64,000 bases of DNA from Saururus chinensis (taxonomy: Eukaryota > Streptophyta > Magnoliopsida > Piperales > Saururaceae), in NCBI GenBank assembly GCA_035235625.1, contig CP141144.1, positions 46,994,014-47,058,013 of the forward strand. The letters run 5' to 3'. A model generated the notes under the pieces. That model was not told the DNA's origin. It ran no database searches and saw only the letters and a program-made list of their open reading frames with translations. The position numbers and the translations under genes were made by a program. The number at the start of each line of letters is the position of its first letter. Positions within the stretch are counted from its first letter, which is position 1. Shown here piece by piece: positions 1-14,469 of the stretch.

Positions 1-59
1 CACAACTTAAATATTCATAGCTAATAGGAAGTTTGAGTTATCTGGCTAACTGCAGTAAA

Positions 60-683
60 CCAAATATTTTTTATGTTGTGGGAAGACTAAGTAGATATAC
101 TAAGAGCCCTAATGAATCTCATTGGACTGCCATTGAGAGAGTTTTCAGGTATCTGAAGGGAAGTGTAAACCACGGTTTACATTATTTCGGGTTCCGGGCT
201 GTATGAGAAGGATACAGTGATGCAAATTGGATATCAGATTCTGATGAAACTAAGGCTACTAGTGGTTATGTGTTTACACTATGTGGTGGGGTGGTTGCAT
301 GGAAATCTTCTAAACAAACAGTGATAACAAGGTCTACCATGGATGCAGAGTTGGTAGCTCTTGATAAAACTTGTGGAATGGGGGAATGGCTTAGGGATCT
401 TCTGATAGATATACCCTGGTTGAATAAGCCAATTCCTGGAATATTGATTCACTGTGATAGCCAGTCAGCTCTTGATAAGGTTAAAAGTAAGAATCATAAT
501 AAGAGGTCCTCCAGGCATATTGAACTAAGGTATAAAATCTTGCGCAAGTTGACTACCTCAGGAGTCATTACCTTAAGTTTTATACGATCAACAGAGAATT
601 TGGTTGATTCATTTACAAAAGGGTTGTCAGCAGGGCAAATCCTTAACTCATCTAGGAGAATGGGGCTAAAAGCCTATGATTAA
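60..683 (+). pseudogene. Copia pol remnant: RT tail and RNase H
   Basis: The reading frame encodes the RT-RNase H connection (SRYTKSPNESHW, then FRYLKGSVNHGL) and a full Copia RNase H. Visible RNase H features are YSDANW, the [12 protein letters not shown] strand, [19 protein letters not shown] and a final SFTKGL. An in-frame TGA near 205 separates the RT tail from the RNase H part (ATG at 270), so the polyprotein is broken. RNase H removes the RNA template during reverse transcription. The family call is secure from the ordered motifs; the lineage within Copia is not. Confidence 0.85.
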
Positions 684-1269
684 GTCATCGTTAGTAGCAA
701 CCCAATCTCTCTGTGTGGAGATCCCACTACGAAGATTCAGTGGGTAAAAACAAGCTGATGCGTGACTTGGAGAAAGCACTATTAAAATTAGTATACTCAT
801 TCCCATGTTATGATGAGAGTGCTCTTAATGCAAATGGAACAGGTTGACGAAAGTCTTAATGCAGTCAAGGCTTATATAGCAGGGTATTGTTATGCATATT
901 ACCCTTGGAGACTGTTACCTATATGAGTACCACTAAGGTCGCAGTTAAAGAGAATGAGGGCTTGTTCTCTAACGTGCAACTCATGAAAAGATATAAGGCG
1001 CATGGCCGTAAAGCGCTACCTCGAATAATTTCGAAAAGGGAGTTATTCTAAGTGTTACGTTTGTCAAAGCTCTTGCTTTAAGGTTCAAGTTCAAGACTTA
1101 GTTCACTTTGAACTTGTGAGAGTGACGGCTTACCAAACTAGGTGTAGGTTCAAACCCGAAAGGTACCTATCGCCAAAAACTTGGAGTACTGTTGCTCAGT
1201 GTTTCATTTTATGTGTCTTATTAAAAATTTGTGTTTGTTGTCGTGTTTTATACCAAGTCATGGTGGGGT

Positions 1270-1850
1270 TGTTGGTTTTGACGTAATATAAAATTGGATT
1301 TGGGCGCCGTGTTATTTGACTTTTCTGGTGGTGAGCCGATCGATCGCCCTTGTCACCCGATCAATTGCCCCGTTCTAACGGTTATTGCCCCGATTGAATG
1401 GCTTAACGGATTTCTGAAGAAAAAAAAAGAATAGTCGCGATGATTTGCGTGATGTTGATTAAATACTTAGCCATTTTGGCTTCGTATGAGATAATGATTA
1501 TCAAAAGCCGACGGGAAAAATAGGAGGGTTGAATAGACAGGAAAACAGAGAGCGTCTCTTCCTTTTTCATCGGTCCTTTCTTTGGTTCTCTAAGAGAAAA
1601 ATCCTGAAATACCACTCCCTCTATTCTCTCTGATTTTCTAAATTCTTCACTGAGCTGAGCAATAGAGTCTACCGCGATTAAGATCCTACCTATTTGAGTA
1701 TAAGTGTACCTTCAAACGGGCTGTGTGGTTTGTTGTATCTCAGGAATGGAACGCTCTGAAACACCTATGCACGGAGGGCGACGTATCTATTTTAAGGACA
1801 GCGTGAAATATGCCTCGAACCAAATTTATAAATTTCTCTTCTCTCTGATA

Positions 1851-1896
<46 letters not shown>

Positions 1897-1978
1897 GAAT
1901 ATATTTATGTGTGATGATTTGCATGTTAATTGTGATTTGTATTCAATCTGTAATCTATTTTTTGTAGTAACCCCAACA
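1270..1978 (+). repeat. Copia 3' LTR (709 bp)
   Basis: The LTR begins TGTTGG right after the purine-rich GGTGGGG and ends CCAACA, a perfect 6-bp inverted terminus. It carries an (AT)n tract at about 1855-1892 and, near its start (1335-1408), a cluster of short palindromic motifs such as CGATCGATCG, also seen in other LTRs of this window. Boundaries are inferred from the termini and the tract, because the partner LTR is missing. Confidence 0.75.
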
Positions 1979-2589
1979 AAAAAAAGTATTTGTGACAAGT
2001 AATGTCAGTTTAATTTAGAAATCATTCCTCTAATTTTAACCAAAAACTGAAATGTGCATTATGTAACTTGCATGCATTTGTGAGGATACTTTGGGTTAAA
2101 CTAATTCTTTCCATAAGAAAGTATGCTCGAGTAAATAAAAATAGAGGGAAAAAAAATTGGTGGATCGACAAGGATTTAATAGAGGCGATCTTATATAATC
2201 GTAAATCCACTACTTGGTGGGAATTTGTTCTTGTACACTTGTATGAACTAGAGGCTACCCCCTTCAACAGATGTGACCAATTTGCAAAGTGCAGAAGATT
2301 CACCATATCCAGCAATCCCTGAACAAACCCACCTGCTAGAGGCAACCTCTCCAAGCACTATTTTTAAGGAGGTGGCTCTCCAAATTGTCTAAAAGGTGTA
2401 CGAATGACAGGGTCTGAAAACACTCTTTAAGCATAAGAAGAGATTCAAACTAATGGAGGTGCAAATTTTTAGCCTGGGTTTAAATGTTAAGGTGATGAGG
2501 TTGTAGGCCTGTGGGTTTAAATGTTAAGGTGAACCGTTGGCCGGACTGGATCAGTTCACCTGGGTAAAAAAACCATTCTCCTTAGCACC
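1979..2589. other. Intergenic stretch, nothing recognised
   Basis: Open frames of 84-110 codons lie on opposite strands over the same bases (2022-2354). Neither shows a recognisable motif, so I treat both as chance frames. The stretch follows directly on the Copia LTR end. Confidence 0.5.
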
Positions 2590-2965
2590 CCCCGACTCTT
2601 CCCTTCTCTGATGTCCCAACGCCCTCTTCCCCGATGTCTTCAATTCTTCCATTTCTGCAATAGGAGAGATTGGGGCGTGGAGAAGACGCTTGTCACCAGC
2701 CAACTCCGCGGTATATCAACCTCCCCTCTGTCAGAGCAACTCCTCCGGATACCCCGCCGTCCACCTCCTCCCCGCCCCCGCCCTTGGCACCTCCCTGTCA
2801 AAATCGTTGCTGGCTACTGGGAACTGCCTCAACAACTATGTGCTGCTTGTAGATGTTGACTTCCCGTTCATTCCCCTGTTCGCACCATTTAGGCTGCCAC
2901 TAGTTGCAGACATTATGGAATTTTGCACGGATTGGGGACCTGTGACGGAGAATATGAAGTAAGGA
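2590..2965 (+). other. GC-rich stretch of unknown origin
   Basis: This C-rich patch stands out from the AT-rich surroundings and is open in three + frames (60-90 codons). None of the three peptides is recognisable. It could be a degraded first exon or leader of the downstream aminotransferase relic, since that relic lacks its transit-peptide exon, or a captured fragment of another gene. I see no splice evidence that would decide. Confidence 0.3.
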
Positions 2966-3287
2966 GAGTTGTGGTTTCTATTCATTGGTGTGAATTTTGC
3001 TTAAAATTGTGTCAACTTCTATTCTATTTTTGAGTCTTATTAGTCATTTCGTATGAATATAGCAAATTAGATTATGAGCGTTCACGATGATGATTGATCT
3101 TTTGTGCTATGCATCTATGTGATATTTGCTTAAAATTTCATCAAGTCCTATTTTGTTTTTGAGGATATGGAAATGGTGATATCAGCTAGCCTTTCCTTTT
3201 AAATTTGATTTGGAAATGGGTTATTTTTTTCTTTCTAGAAATGCCATTTGTATTGGAGATCTATAGTCATAATCATAATTAAGTAGC

Positions 3288-3960
3288 ATATTTTTTTTAT
3301 TATTTGGGGTCGGTGATATGGATTTTATACCTCCATTCTAGCCTATTTTGTGCCAACTCTTTTATAAGAGATAGTATAGTCATATCCTAACTTATTAATT
3401 CCACACAAGTTCTCTTAGGCCTCCCTTGCCCTCTTGACATTATTTATGTAAAATTCTTCAAACTGTCTTACCGGGGCATCCATTGGTCTTCTTTGTAAAT
3501 GTCTATACCAATGCAACCTATACTCTCTGAGCTTCTCTCCTAAAGGTGCTACCCCTAAGTTCTTACATATTTACTTGTTTCTATCCTATATTTCTTGGTT
3601 ATTCCACACATCCACCTTAGCATCCTCATTTCAACAATATTTAGCTTATTTATATGACGTTTATTTGGTGCCCAAACATTTTGCTCTATAAAATATTACG
3701 GGCCTAATAGCAGTCCTATAGAACTTACCTTTAAGCTTATTTGAGACTCGCATATTGCACAAAACTCCTAATGCTGCCCTCCATTTTACCCACCTGCATT
3801 AATAGTAATATCTCCCTTTTGTGGATAATGGAGCCCAAATATTATAATTGTTCACATCTTGGCACTTCTTGTCTATTTATTTCGACTAAAGTTCTACTAT
3901 CCTTAAAGTTTTCACAAGGCGACTTACCGATGTATGGTTTTTGCTTAAAAAATTGACTTG
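3288..3960 (-). mobile_element. Non-LTR retrotransposon (LINE) 3' end
   Basis: Read on the minus strand, broken frames carry the typical end of a plant LINE reverse transcriptase. In order they are [79 protein letters not shown] and a final WRYKIHITDP. An A-rich tail follows at about 3288-3310. Stops and frameshifts interrupt the frame. The 3' end with poly-A is present and the 5' part is missing, as in 5'-truncated LINE insertions. It sits upstream of the aminotransferase relic, perhaps in its first intron. Confidence 0.75.
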
Positions 3961-4604
3961 AGAAATTTCTTTGCCTTCGTGCTGAAGGGGGAATAAAGGT
4001 ATCCAAGCAGCAGCTGGTTGCTGTTTTCTGCAATCTTTATGACTCGATGTTGCTTGAAGCAGTTGTTAGATACACATTGCGGATCGCTTGGTGGTGGTTT
4101 GCAGTCAGCCAGTCCAGTGTAATGAGCTGTGCTGATGCATGCTAGAATTTTGTTGCTATTTTTCTTGTCCAAATGTATTGATTCACTGCCTACATGCAGC
4201 AATTAGCCCTCCAACTTTTGAAAGCCTCCTTGCCTAGAATAAGTGACGTCAAACATAAAAACTAATATTTGGATTAGTTTAAGACAAAGTCCTTCTGACA
4301 TTATTAAAATTGGGTTAATGAGAAAGGTAATCTGATTCACAGGGGTTTAAATTCTTTGGGTGAGGTTGTTTTATTGTATTTATATTAATGGGGTATATGT
4401 TTCAAATGACACATCTCATTATCCCACCTCAGAATTTCAACAAGTTGAATATGTATTAAGTCAAAGGGTTACAGCTTGACAGTTTTTGCTGATAAATGCA
4501 TAAAAAGTTAAAGGTTAGATTCTCTACAAATTACATGTGATGAAAATTATGGTAGTGGAAAGCCTAGAAATGTTGTACATTGGAAGTATGATAATAATAT
4601 TATG

Positions 4605-4826
4605 GGAAGCATTTTCTATACTCCCCACTGACAATGCGCCCAGAGTAAGGAACTCATGAAAGCCGTCAATTTAAAAAATCGACGGCGTACACGCTAGTGC
4701 ACATAAGTGTATGCACTCCTCACACTAACGTGCACTAGGTGTGTGCTGTCAATTTCAAGGATGAATGGCTCCCATGCGTTCCCTACGCAGGGCGCATTGT
4801 CAGTAAAGAGCATTGAAAATGCTTCC
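4605..4826. mobile_element. MITE with long TIRs and 9-bp TSD (Mutator type)
   Basis: A 222-bp element starts GGAAGCATTTTCTATAC and ends in its near-exact reverse complement. The terminal inverted repeats run at least 37 bp and both contain ACTGACAATGCGCCC. The flanks AATATTATG (4596-4604) and AATAGTATG (4827-4835) agree at 8 of 9 bases, the duplication length of Mutator-like elements. No coding capacity. It lies upstream of the first recognisable aminotransferase exon. Confidence 0.75.
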
Positions 4827-5467
4827 AATAGTATGATGAAGTCATTTTTGGATGTGGTATTTCTGTGATTTATTAAAAATAAAGGTTGAAAAAGGAAAGA
4901 AAAATGACATGTCAATAGTGTTCTGCTGGAATTATATCAATGATGTAGGCAAACTTCCTAACCTCCTATGTAACCAGGAAAGAAAAGCCAATCTTTGTAA
5001 CCTACTATTAATCATGAATCTCCTAAAATAGTAATAACCAACTTCTCTTAGTCTAATCCCCAAGTAAAAGAAAGCCCAATTGAGCCTGAGTCTATTTGTG
5101 GAGTCTGCATCAACTGGAGCCCACATTCTCTGTCTGCGTCAGTCAGGATTGTACATTTGAAGTATGTCAATAGTCTTCTGATGTAGTCATTTTTGGGTCA
5201 GTATGATATATTTTTCTGTGATTAATAAAATAATAAGGAATTGATATTTTTGTAAGTTGGTTTCTTTCAATTAATTCCTTTAACAACGGTTTAGAGATGC
5301 ATGACTAGAATCAATGTATCAAATGAGCAATTAAATGTCCAAAACGGGTTACAATACCACTGTCCTGAATAAGGTACTCTGTTATAGGGCTTAGGTGATC
5401 TTACATTTCTCCTGTTCTGTGAATTGCATTTAGTAAATTGACCTTCCTTTTGCTTTTTGTTGGAAAG

Positions 5468-7973
<2,506 letters not shown>

Positions 7974-8934
7974 ACCTGTATTTTTTTTGTTAATTTTGGA
8001 ACATGTGCATCATATTTTCACATATTAGCCATTGTCCTCGTGATAAAATTTGGATGGATTTCTCCCAGAGAATGGTATAGGCCTACTTTGCGTGCAGGGA
8101 GGACCGTGAATTGCCTTATTTTGTGTTGTCGAAATAATTTCTTTATATTGCTGTTAATTACATGGATTATCATGCTGGTCATGCTTTGTGTTAATTTGCT
8201 TAGCTTGATCAGCATTTTTTTAGCCTTCCAATTGGCCGCTGGTCTGATAGCAAGTGGATATGCAAAAAGCAGGAAACAAATCAATATAATGAGAACGCAA
8301 AGTTGCTGGTGAAGCTTCACTAGCTGTTGATGGCTCAGGATTGACAGTGCACACAGAAGTGCACAGATTCTTCATATAGATTACGATTTTCCATGTGCCC
8401 TCGAAGTTTCACCAGCGGATTTGAGTTACTATAATGAATCCGATGGTAGAAGCAAAAATATCCTTTCCCTTCGCTCATATGAAAACCCTACACGGCCAAA
8501 AAAAACTACCTACTAATCTTCTGTCCTAGCAGTAAGATAAGTTTGTTACCTATTTTAAAGCTTGTTTTAGCTCAATTAAGTGGCTTACAATTATTTATAT
8601 TATTATTAATGGAAATAACTATAACATATATTAAAGCATACCCCCCTTTCCATATTAAGTGTATTATTTGATTTTTTAAAATAAATTAATATTAATTTAT
8701 TTTAAAAACCAAATATTATTATCATGGATTAGGACCATGCCTTAGCGAAGAACCTACTATTCTACCTAAGGGATTTATTTTCCCATCCACAACAATGAGC
8801 ATAGTATGGGTGTTATATCTTCCCAAGGGATGCCGGCAATGGCACTAACAGGCTGGCTCCTTCTAGTCTGTCCTAAGGATTTGGATACCCTGTAAACGAA
8901 AAAAAATCATATTATCTAATTTTGTACTTGATAC

Positions 8935-9066
8935 TCCCTTCATCATAAATTTATAGCTAGATTTAGCAAAAAAAGGTATTCCATATTAATAATTTTATTT
9001 TATTTTTTTTAAATAGTTGGGTACTTAAAATCACTATTTTTTCAATGGTAGCTATTAATATGAGAC
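8935..9066. repeat. Possible Stowaway-like MITE
   Basis: The start CTCCCTTCATCATAAATTTA and the end, whose reverse complement reads CTCATATTAATAGCTACC, share a TCATA...ATAGCTA inverted terminus. A related unit lies at about 9950-10118 and similar edges occur near 14712. The inverted ends are short and imperfect, so the boundaries are approximate. Confidence 0.35.
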
Positions 9067-9949
9067 AAATAGAATATCATTCAGAAGAATGTGAAGAAGA
9101 TACATTCTCTTTAATCAAATAAATAAATTATCAACAGCTGAAACGAAAAGCATAAATGTGATTAACTAGGGTGCAATAAAACCAGATCACTGCACAGGAG
9201 AAAAAATGGCCACAATCATCTATCTGACTATTGTCTCCAATGGCCAATTAGTTTTGGATTGTAATACGGAACAACCCAAGCACCCATGCAGCTGCTTTTT
9301 ATGCAAAAATGGCTATGCAAGCTCTTGCGGTCTAATCTAAATCTCCCAATAATGATTTATCTTACAAGCTTTTGCCTCCAACTGCATTTCCCTCAAATGC
9401 TTTTCTGTTAGCTTTGCATGTATGTGCAAGACATTAGCTGCTACCATCCTGTACCACAAAATCCGTGTTACTTTTGATGCAAATGTTCATGGAAGTTAAG
9501 ACTACTAGGAGCCAGAGACGCAGGTCATGCTTCAAGTTATCATTCCCGACTAAAAAACTCCCTCGTCAAAGTGTTGTCCTCGTGAATGTAACAGTGCGCC
9601 TAAACACCAAACTTTCTATATGTCAATCTTGTTTTGGTAACTACAACCCGGCGTGACATGAACACTTGCATGGCCCATTGGGCTGTTCGTGCGTGAGTGC
9701 TTTAGAGTGGATCCGAAGCCTGCCCATTTTATAGCAATTTCGATCACGCAACCCATAATATAATATTCAGGGGGTATGCCCGCCCGCCCCTTATCCAACC
9801 CGAGCTGTCTGATCACGATCCATATGGGCGAGACGATAAATTTTTCATTGATAATTTGCTGTAGCCACCTATACAGAATGAGAGAGAGAGTTCCAGTGCC
9901 AGACAATTGTCTAAGCATATGTTGAATAAAACCCAAGAAAAAATATATT

Positions 9950-10118
9950 TTGTTCTACATTAATAGCTCAATGTAGAAAAAAAGTTTGTTCTACCTACAT
10001 TTTTGTTAAATTTAAGCAGTTGAGTACTTAAAAAAAAATACTTAAAATAAAAGTATTATAAACTTATTTTAAATGTAAGTTTCACCATTCAATAAAATGC
10101 AGCTATTAATATAGGAGG
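9950..10118. repeat. Possible Stowaway-like MITE, second copy
   Basis: Begins with TACATTAATAGCT and ends with AGCTATTAATATAGGAGGGA, giving an imperfect inverted terminus. It shares AGTTG(A/G)GTACTTAAAA and GCTATTAATAT with the unit at 8935, so both probably belong to one AT-rich MITE family. Ends are approximate. Confidence 0.35.
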
Positions 10119-10484
10119 GAGGGTACGTATAAGCAACTATCAAAGATCAAATAGACGCATTTGCAGTGAGAAGTCCATAAAAGTACATATATTAAGAATC
10201 CTAAAAGTTCGATGGAGGAAGCTCAACATAAACGTAGCAGCATAAGTAAACTCTCAACGCTCCGCAACTCGTACAACAAATGAAGAAAAATTAACATTGC
10301 AGTTCACAAAACAAAGTCCAACCACAAAGCGACCAACCTCGTAACATGCTTTAGAATTCATTCTGCAGAAACCGTACTCTGGGGAGAACAAAAAACTATG
10401 AACACCGACGATGGATAGCAAGTTCTCCAATTGGTGGCCGAGGGTTCAGGGCTGAGATCCTTAGCTCCATCTACCAGTTCACTC

Positions 10485-12365
10485 CTACTCCTGTCCTTCC
10501 TCAGAATCCTTATTCTTCTTTTTCTTGTCTTTCTTCTTCTTCTTCTTCTCGCTTCTATCTGTCTCCCCATCACTCACATCACCATTGCCAATGTCTTTAC
10601 TTTTCTTCTTCTTTTTCTTCTCAGATTTCTCCTCATCAGAGGCAGCCTCTTCACTTTTCACTTTCTCTTTCTTCTTCTTTTTCTTTTCTTTCTCCTCATC
10701 AGATGATCCTGACTCTGCTTTCTCCTTCTCCTTGTCCTTCTTCTTTTTCTTCTTCTCGCTCTTCTCAATTTCAACTTCCTCCTCAGCTTTCTTTACTTTC
10801 TCCTTCTTCACCCCTTTCTCTACCACTTCCTTCTCAACCTCCACCACTTTCACCTTCTTTGTCACAACAGCAACAGGGCTACCAGCACCCTCCTCAAATT
10901 TGCGTTTTTTCCCATCTCCACCCTCTTCACCATCCTTATCCTTCTTCTTCCTCTTTTCTTCCTTGCCATCAATTGCAACCACACCCTTCCCCGCAGCCGG
11001 AGCATCAGCAGCTGCAAGACTAGCAATAACCGAATCGCCACCCGGTGGCAGCACCACATTCCTCATCCACTCTGCAGGGGTCTTCTCATTCGGCTTCCCA
11101 TGCTTGTCCAACAACCCCTCTGAAATCATCTTTTTCTTCATAGAAGCACGAGGACCCAGCCCCCATTTCCTCGGATAAGTGTCCCTGTCCATCACAACCC
11201 TCTTAATCTTCGCAACCACACCATGATCACAAGTAGCCATCACTGCTGTAGTCATCTGGGCAATCCCTAAAGCAATTGCCTCCCCCTTTGTGGTCATCAA
11301 AACAACCTCTTCCCCAACCTCAATTTCATTCTCAAACCTCAAGAGCCCCGGAATCATCAGCTTCGCTCCGTAACATATTGCATTCACGGCCGAATCCTTC
11401 ACGACCAACCTCTTATAACTCGTTAACAGCACTTCCAGAGGCATAATCACCCTCCTGAGATAGTTCTCATCCCTGTAATTGTCATACCACCACTGCGCAT
11501 CCATGACATCGTGCATTGTCACCATGTTATCCTTTTCCCCCAAAATCCCTGACCTCACGCGGCGGAGCTCCTGCATATGGCCGCCCACGCCGAGCAGGAG
11601 CCCCAAATGCACACACAAGGTCCTAACATAGGTGCCGGCCTCGCAGGAAATCCAGAAAACAACCAAATGCCTATCAGGATCGAACTCGAGAAGCTTACTC
11701 TCGTAAATGGTGCGGATCCTGAGCTGGCGCTTGACGGCGGAGATGAGGGGCGGGCGCTGGAAGACGGCGCCGGTGAGGGTCTCGAGGGCCCGGCCGACGC
11801 GGGCGACGTCGGGTACGGCGGAGTGGAGGCGGGCAACGCAGACGTACTCCTTGCCGGCGCCCTGCTGGGACTTGACGAGGCGGGTGGCGCGGTCGATGCA
11901 GACGATGAGGTTCCCGGTGACCTTGGGGTCGAGGGTACCGCTATGCCCGGTCTTCTCGACGCGGAGGATGCGCTTAATCCAGGCGACGACCTCGTGGGAG
12001 GAGGGGTTGGCGGGCTTGTCGAGGTTGAGGATACCGTATCGGACGTACTCCGCGAGGGGCCGCTTGAGCGGGGAGTAGCCGGTGGAGAGCGGGGTGTAGT
12101 GGCCGGTGCGGACGTTGAGGCGGTCGTAGTTCTTGAGGAGGATGGGCCACTGAGAGGTGTCCATGGCCGGGGTGAAGGACTGGGGCTTGATCAGGTAGTC
12201 CTTCTGAGATGGGTCTTCTTCCTCCCCTCCGCCCTCTGCTGCAGCTACTTGCTTGGCCGCCATGATTGAGCCGGCGAGGTCGAGGGCCGGCTCGGATTCC
12301 GATTGGGGCTTGGAGTGCTTCTTCTTCTTCTTCTTGTCGGAGGGCGGGAGAGGGGAGGACGACAT
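10485..12365 (-). CDS. CBF5: Dyskerin/CBF5 (NAP57), H/ACA snoRNP pseudouridine synthase
   Basis: A 626-residue single-exon protein, the catalytic subunit of H/ACA ribonucleoprotein. Guided by H/ACA RNAs with its family partners NOP10, NHP2 and GAR1, it converts rRNA and snRNA uridines to pseudouridine in nucleoli and Cajal bodies. Layout: lysine-rich N-terminus (11-16 is KKKKKK), dyskerin-like segment about 55-105, TruB catalytic domain about 106-250, PUA domain about 318-393, then a 200-residue Lys/Glu/Asp tail typical of eukaryotic dyskerins. The catalytic aspartate is Asp146 in [21 protein letters not shown] and the PUA stretch [13 protein letters not shown] are intact. The ATG at 12365 opens an uninterrupted frame and the N-terminus is family-like. 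No introns are visible, as in the Arabidopsis gene. The tail is encoded by AAG/GAG runs that leave spurious Phe/Ser-rich frames on the other strand. It appears functional. Confidence 0.96.
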   Translation of the reverse strand: MSSSPLPPSDKKKKKKHSKPQSESEPALDLAGSIMAAKQVAAAEGGGEEEDPSQKDYLIKPQSFTPAMDTSQWPILLKNYDRLNVRTGHYTPLSTGYSPLKRPLAEYVRYGILNLDKPANPSSHEVVAWIKRILRVEKTGHSGTLDPKVTGNLIVCIDRATRLVKSQQGAGKEYVCVARLHSAVPDVARVGRALETLTGAVFQRPPLISAVKRQLRIRTIYESKLLEFDPDRHLVVFWISCEAGTYVRTLCVHLGLLLGVGGHMQELRRVRSGILGEKDNMVTMHDVMDAQWWYDNYRDENYLRRVIMPLEVLLTSYKRLVVKDSAVNAICYGAKLMIPGLLRFENEIEVGEEVVLMTTKGEAIALGIAQMTTAVMATCDHGVVAKIKRVVMDRDTYPRKWGLGPRASMKKKMISEGLLDKHGKPNEKTPAEWMRNVVLPPGGDSVIASLAAADAPAAGKGVVAIDGKEEKRKKKDKDGEEGGDGKKRKFEEGAGSPVAVVTKKVKVVEVEKEVVEKGVKKEKVKKAEEEVEIEKSEKKKKKKDKEKEKAESGSSDEEKEKKKKKKEKVKSEEAASDEEKSEKKKKKKSKDIGNGDVSDGETDRSEKKKKKKDKKKKNKDSEEGQE

Positions 12366-12383
12366 GGCGGAAGGGGGAAATGG

Positions 12384-12570
12384 GCCGTCTTTCCGGCTTG
12401 CCTTATTTTGTTTCGGTTGAGAGTGAGAGTGGAGACTGGAGAAGGGGGAAAGGAAGAGATGGTGGGTTTAGGGTTTTAGAAGGCTGAGTTAGGGTTGCTA
12501 ATGACGGCTGTGCCCCTTACATTTGGGCTTGGGCTGAGGCATTCCTGGGCACCAGGAGGAGAAAGGCCCA
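12384..12570 (-). promoter_or_regulatory. Dyskerin promoter: telo-boxes and TGGGCY (site II) motifs
   Basis: Just upstream of the dyskerin ATG, the gene strand contains AAAACCCTAAACCC (12464-12477) and AACCCTAACT (12487-12496), both telo-box cores. AAGCCCA motifs lie at about 12524-12537, and + strand AGGCCCA at about 12564-12570 gives TGGGCCT on the gene strand. Telo-box plus site II is a known plant promoter pairing for ribosome-biogenesis genes, which fits a snoRNP protein. The transcription start cannot be fixed from the sequence. Confidence 0.65.
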
Positions 12571-14009
12571 TCAACGATTAGGGCACTTTTATGAGCTACG
12601 ACATTGATTGCGAAGGGGAAAGGAGACAATTTTTTTCGAATACGAGGCATCGATTTGATTGTTTTGTTTGGATTAATATTTGATTATTGTTAATTTGCTG
12701 GTTAGAAGAAAGTTTTGTCTATAAGGTAAAAGATTGTGTTTTGAATACGAGAAGTACGGTGTAGATGTGGCGAGTCTGATGAGTCTAGTATCATTGCAGG
12801 CTGGTCGTATCATTTTGTAACTTTTTATTTCTTAATTAAAATTACATATAAATGTTAATATTTTATTATTGGATAATTACCCAATTGTATATAAAAATAT
12901 TTTTTTATAACAAGGAGAGTCACACACCTAATTTCTATGTATAATTTTTTTATAAAATATATATATTTCTTTTCAAAGAAAATATCTTAAATCTCATCGG
13001 CCCATCTTATTTATTGTAGTGGTAAAAATATATGAAATAAATTATTAAAATAAAGAATTAGGGGTACGAGTATCATTTATCTTCACAATCATTTGAATGT
13101 GATAACAATAACTCTAATAAATATTTATATACCTATTATATTAAAATATTTACAGGACCAACAAGTTCATGATTACTTGTTAATAATATCTAAACTAATA
13201 AAAGAGAAATGATGCACTCATGTGCCTAATTAAACCTAGCTGATGTATTTTCATAAAGGTAGAGTAAATCTTTACTACAACTACGACCTTTCCATAACTT
13301 CGAGTTTTGACTCAAACACTTACACCACAAAAGATTATTAGTATAGAGAAATACTTAATGGGATAGCAAACTTAAATAATCATAAAGCTATATCAACATA
13401 CTATAGAATTCTTATTATAAAATCAGTTGATTCATCACCATATAATGAGTACATACTTTTCATATTATTCATTCCATTTGTAAGCAAAACCCTTCACGAA
13501 GGTTCCTAGACACGATGACCTCATCTAAGTGTTTTGTACTCTTAGATATTGGGCCATCACATAATTACTTTAATGCTCTAAAGTCTGTCTCTTTCCATCC
13601 ACACTATAAAATAAGGGCACATTAGCGCTCATGGACCCTAGTGTAGAGAATCTGACTTTCTATGATCATTGAAACCTTTTATATTGTGCCACACGGGACC
13701 AATCTAGTCATTTTTTAATACTCTAGTTTATTTAAACACGACTCCCAAGCTATAGAAATGGTTCACATAACTCCCATTTTTAGAGAGCCAGAAGATTTTG
13801 GTCATTTTTCATACCAACCAACTTCCGTCTATGTGGCTAACGACTCACTTTTGGATCCAAGGTCTAAACTCTGAGTAATATATGCATAAATGATCTTTCA
13901 TCCACATCACATGTCACATCAAAAATTATGCAATATTAATTATAAATATTATATCATATATTAGCTATAACCCTAATAAAATATGAAATCATATATTTCA
14001 TTGGTAGCC
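12571..14009. other. AT-rich intergenic stretch
   Basis: No supported gene. Mostly AT-rich DNA; the part from about 13300 to 13900 has the base composition of retroelement non-coding sequence, but I found no LTR ends or coding motif. Confidence 0.4.
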
Positions 14010-14461
14010 TTACCGACATGTCAATGACCCTATTGATGATCATTGGTGAAGTCATTGACACATTAAACCCTGCCGACAGTGACTATGAGGTCCATCGGTA
14101 ACCTCATGGATAGTTTGATGACCTCGCTAATAACCATTGGTGAGTTCACCGACACATCGAACCTTACTAATAGAATCTATCAGTAACCTTATAGACTGGT
14201 CAGTACCCTCATCAATAGCCATTAGTGAGTTTATCAATGTATCAACTGTCACCGATAGAGATGTTAATCTCCACTAGTAACTTCATAAACAGGTCGGTGG
14301 TTATCAATGAGTTTAGTGATGTGTCAACTATTACTGACAAAGATATAAGTCTCTATCGATAACTTTACAGATGGGTAGGTGCCCTCACCGATAACCATCA
14401 GTGAGGTCACCAACACGTTGAACCCTACTGATAGTGGAATAACACTATTGTGTCATTCTCA
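14010..14461. repeat. Degenerate tandem repeat, unit about 85-100 bp
   Basis: About four and a half diverged units follow each other. Each carries a TGAC/TACC-CTC start, CAAT-GCCATTGGTGAG, a CCGACACATC-like block, and CTATCGGTAACCTCAT. The array stops at the 8-bp target duplication of an inserted element at 14462-14469, and similar units continue after it (15641-15790). No coding frame runs through it. Confidence 0.65.
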
Positions 14462-14469
14462 CCGACACC

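Larger units (their letters stand above)
1..1978 (+). mobile_element. Ty1/Copia retrotransposon, 3' part with 3' LTR
   Basis: The left window edge cuts through a Copia element on the + strand. What remains is the end of reverse transcriptase, RNase H, a roughly 590-bp non-coding stretch (684-1261), a polypurine-like GGTGGGG at 1262-1268, and one LTR. The non-coding stretch between the RNase H stop and the LTR shows no reading frame. The 5' half and 5' LTR are outside the window, so the target duplication cannot be checked. Confidence 0.85.
7974..10484. other. Intergenic region between DAPAT relic and dyskerin
   Basis: AT-rich spacer with no supported gene. Short frames at 8018-8320 lie on both strands over the same bases and look like chance. 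It holds two short MITE-like units (listed separately) and, at about 8640-8700, a further stretch of the same AT-rich style. The last few hundred bases before 10484 would be the dyskerin 3' UTR. Confidence 0.5.

Noticed and set aside
2022-2354. 110-codon minus-strand frame
   Set aside because: Overlaps a similar-sized + frame (2068-2322), has no motif and no supporting context.
10525-11178. 217-codon + strand frame rich in Phe and Ser
   Set aside because: It is the antisense shadow of the AAG/GAG-encoded Lys/Glu tail of dyskerin; low complexity and no motif.
11577-12269. 230-codon + strand frame, Gly/Glu/Ala-rich
   Set aside because: Antisense to the conserved TruB domain of dyskerin in GC-rich DNA; the minus-strand protein is clearly the real gene.
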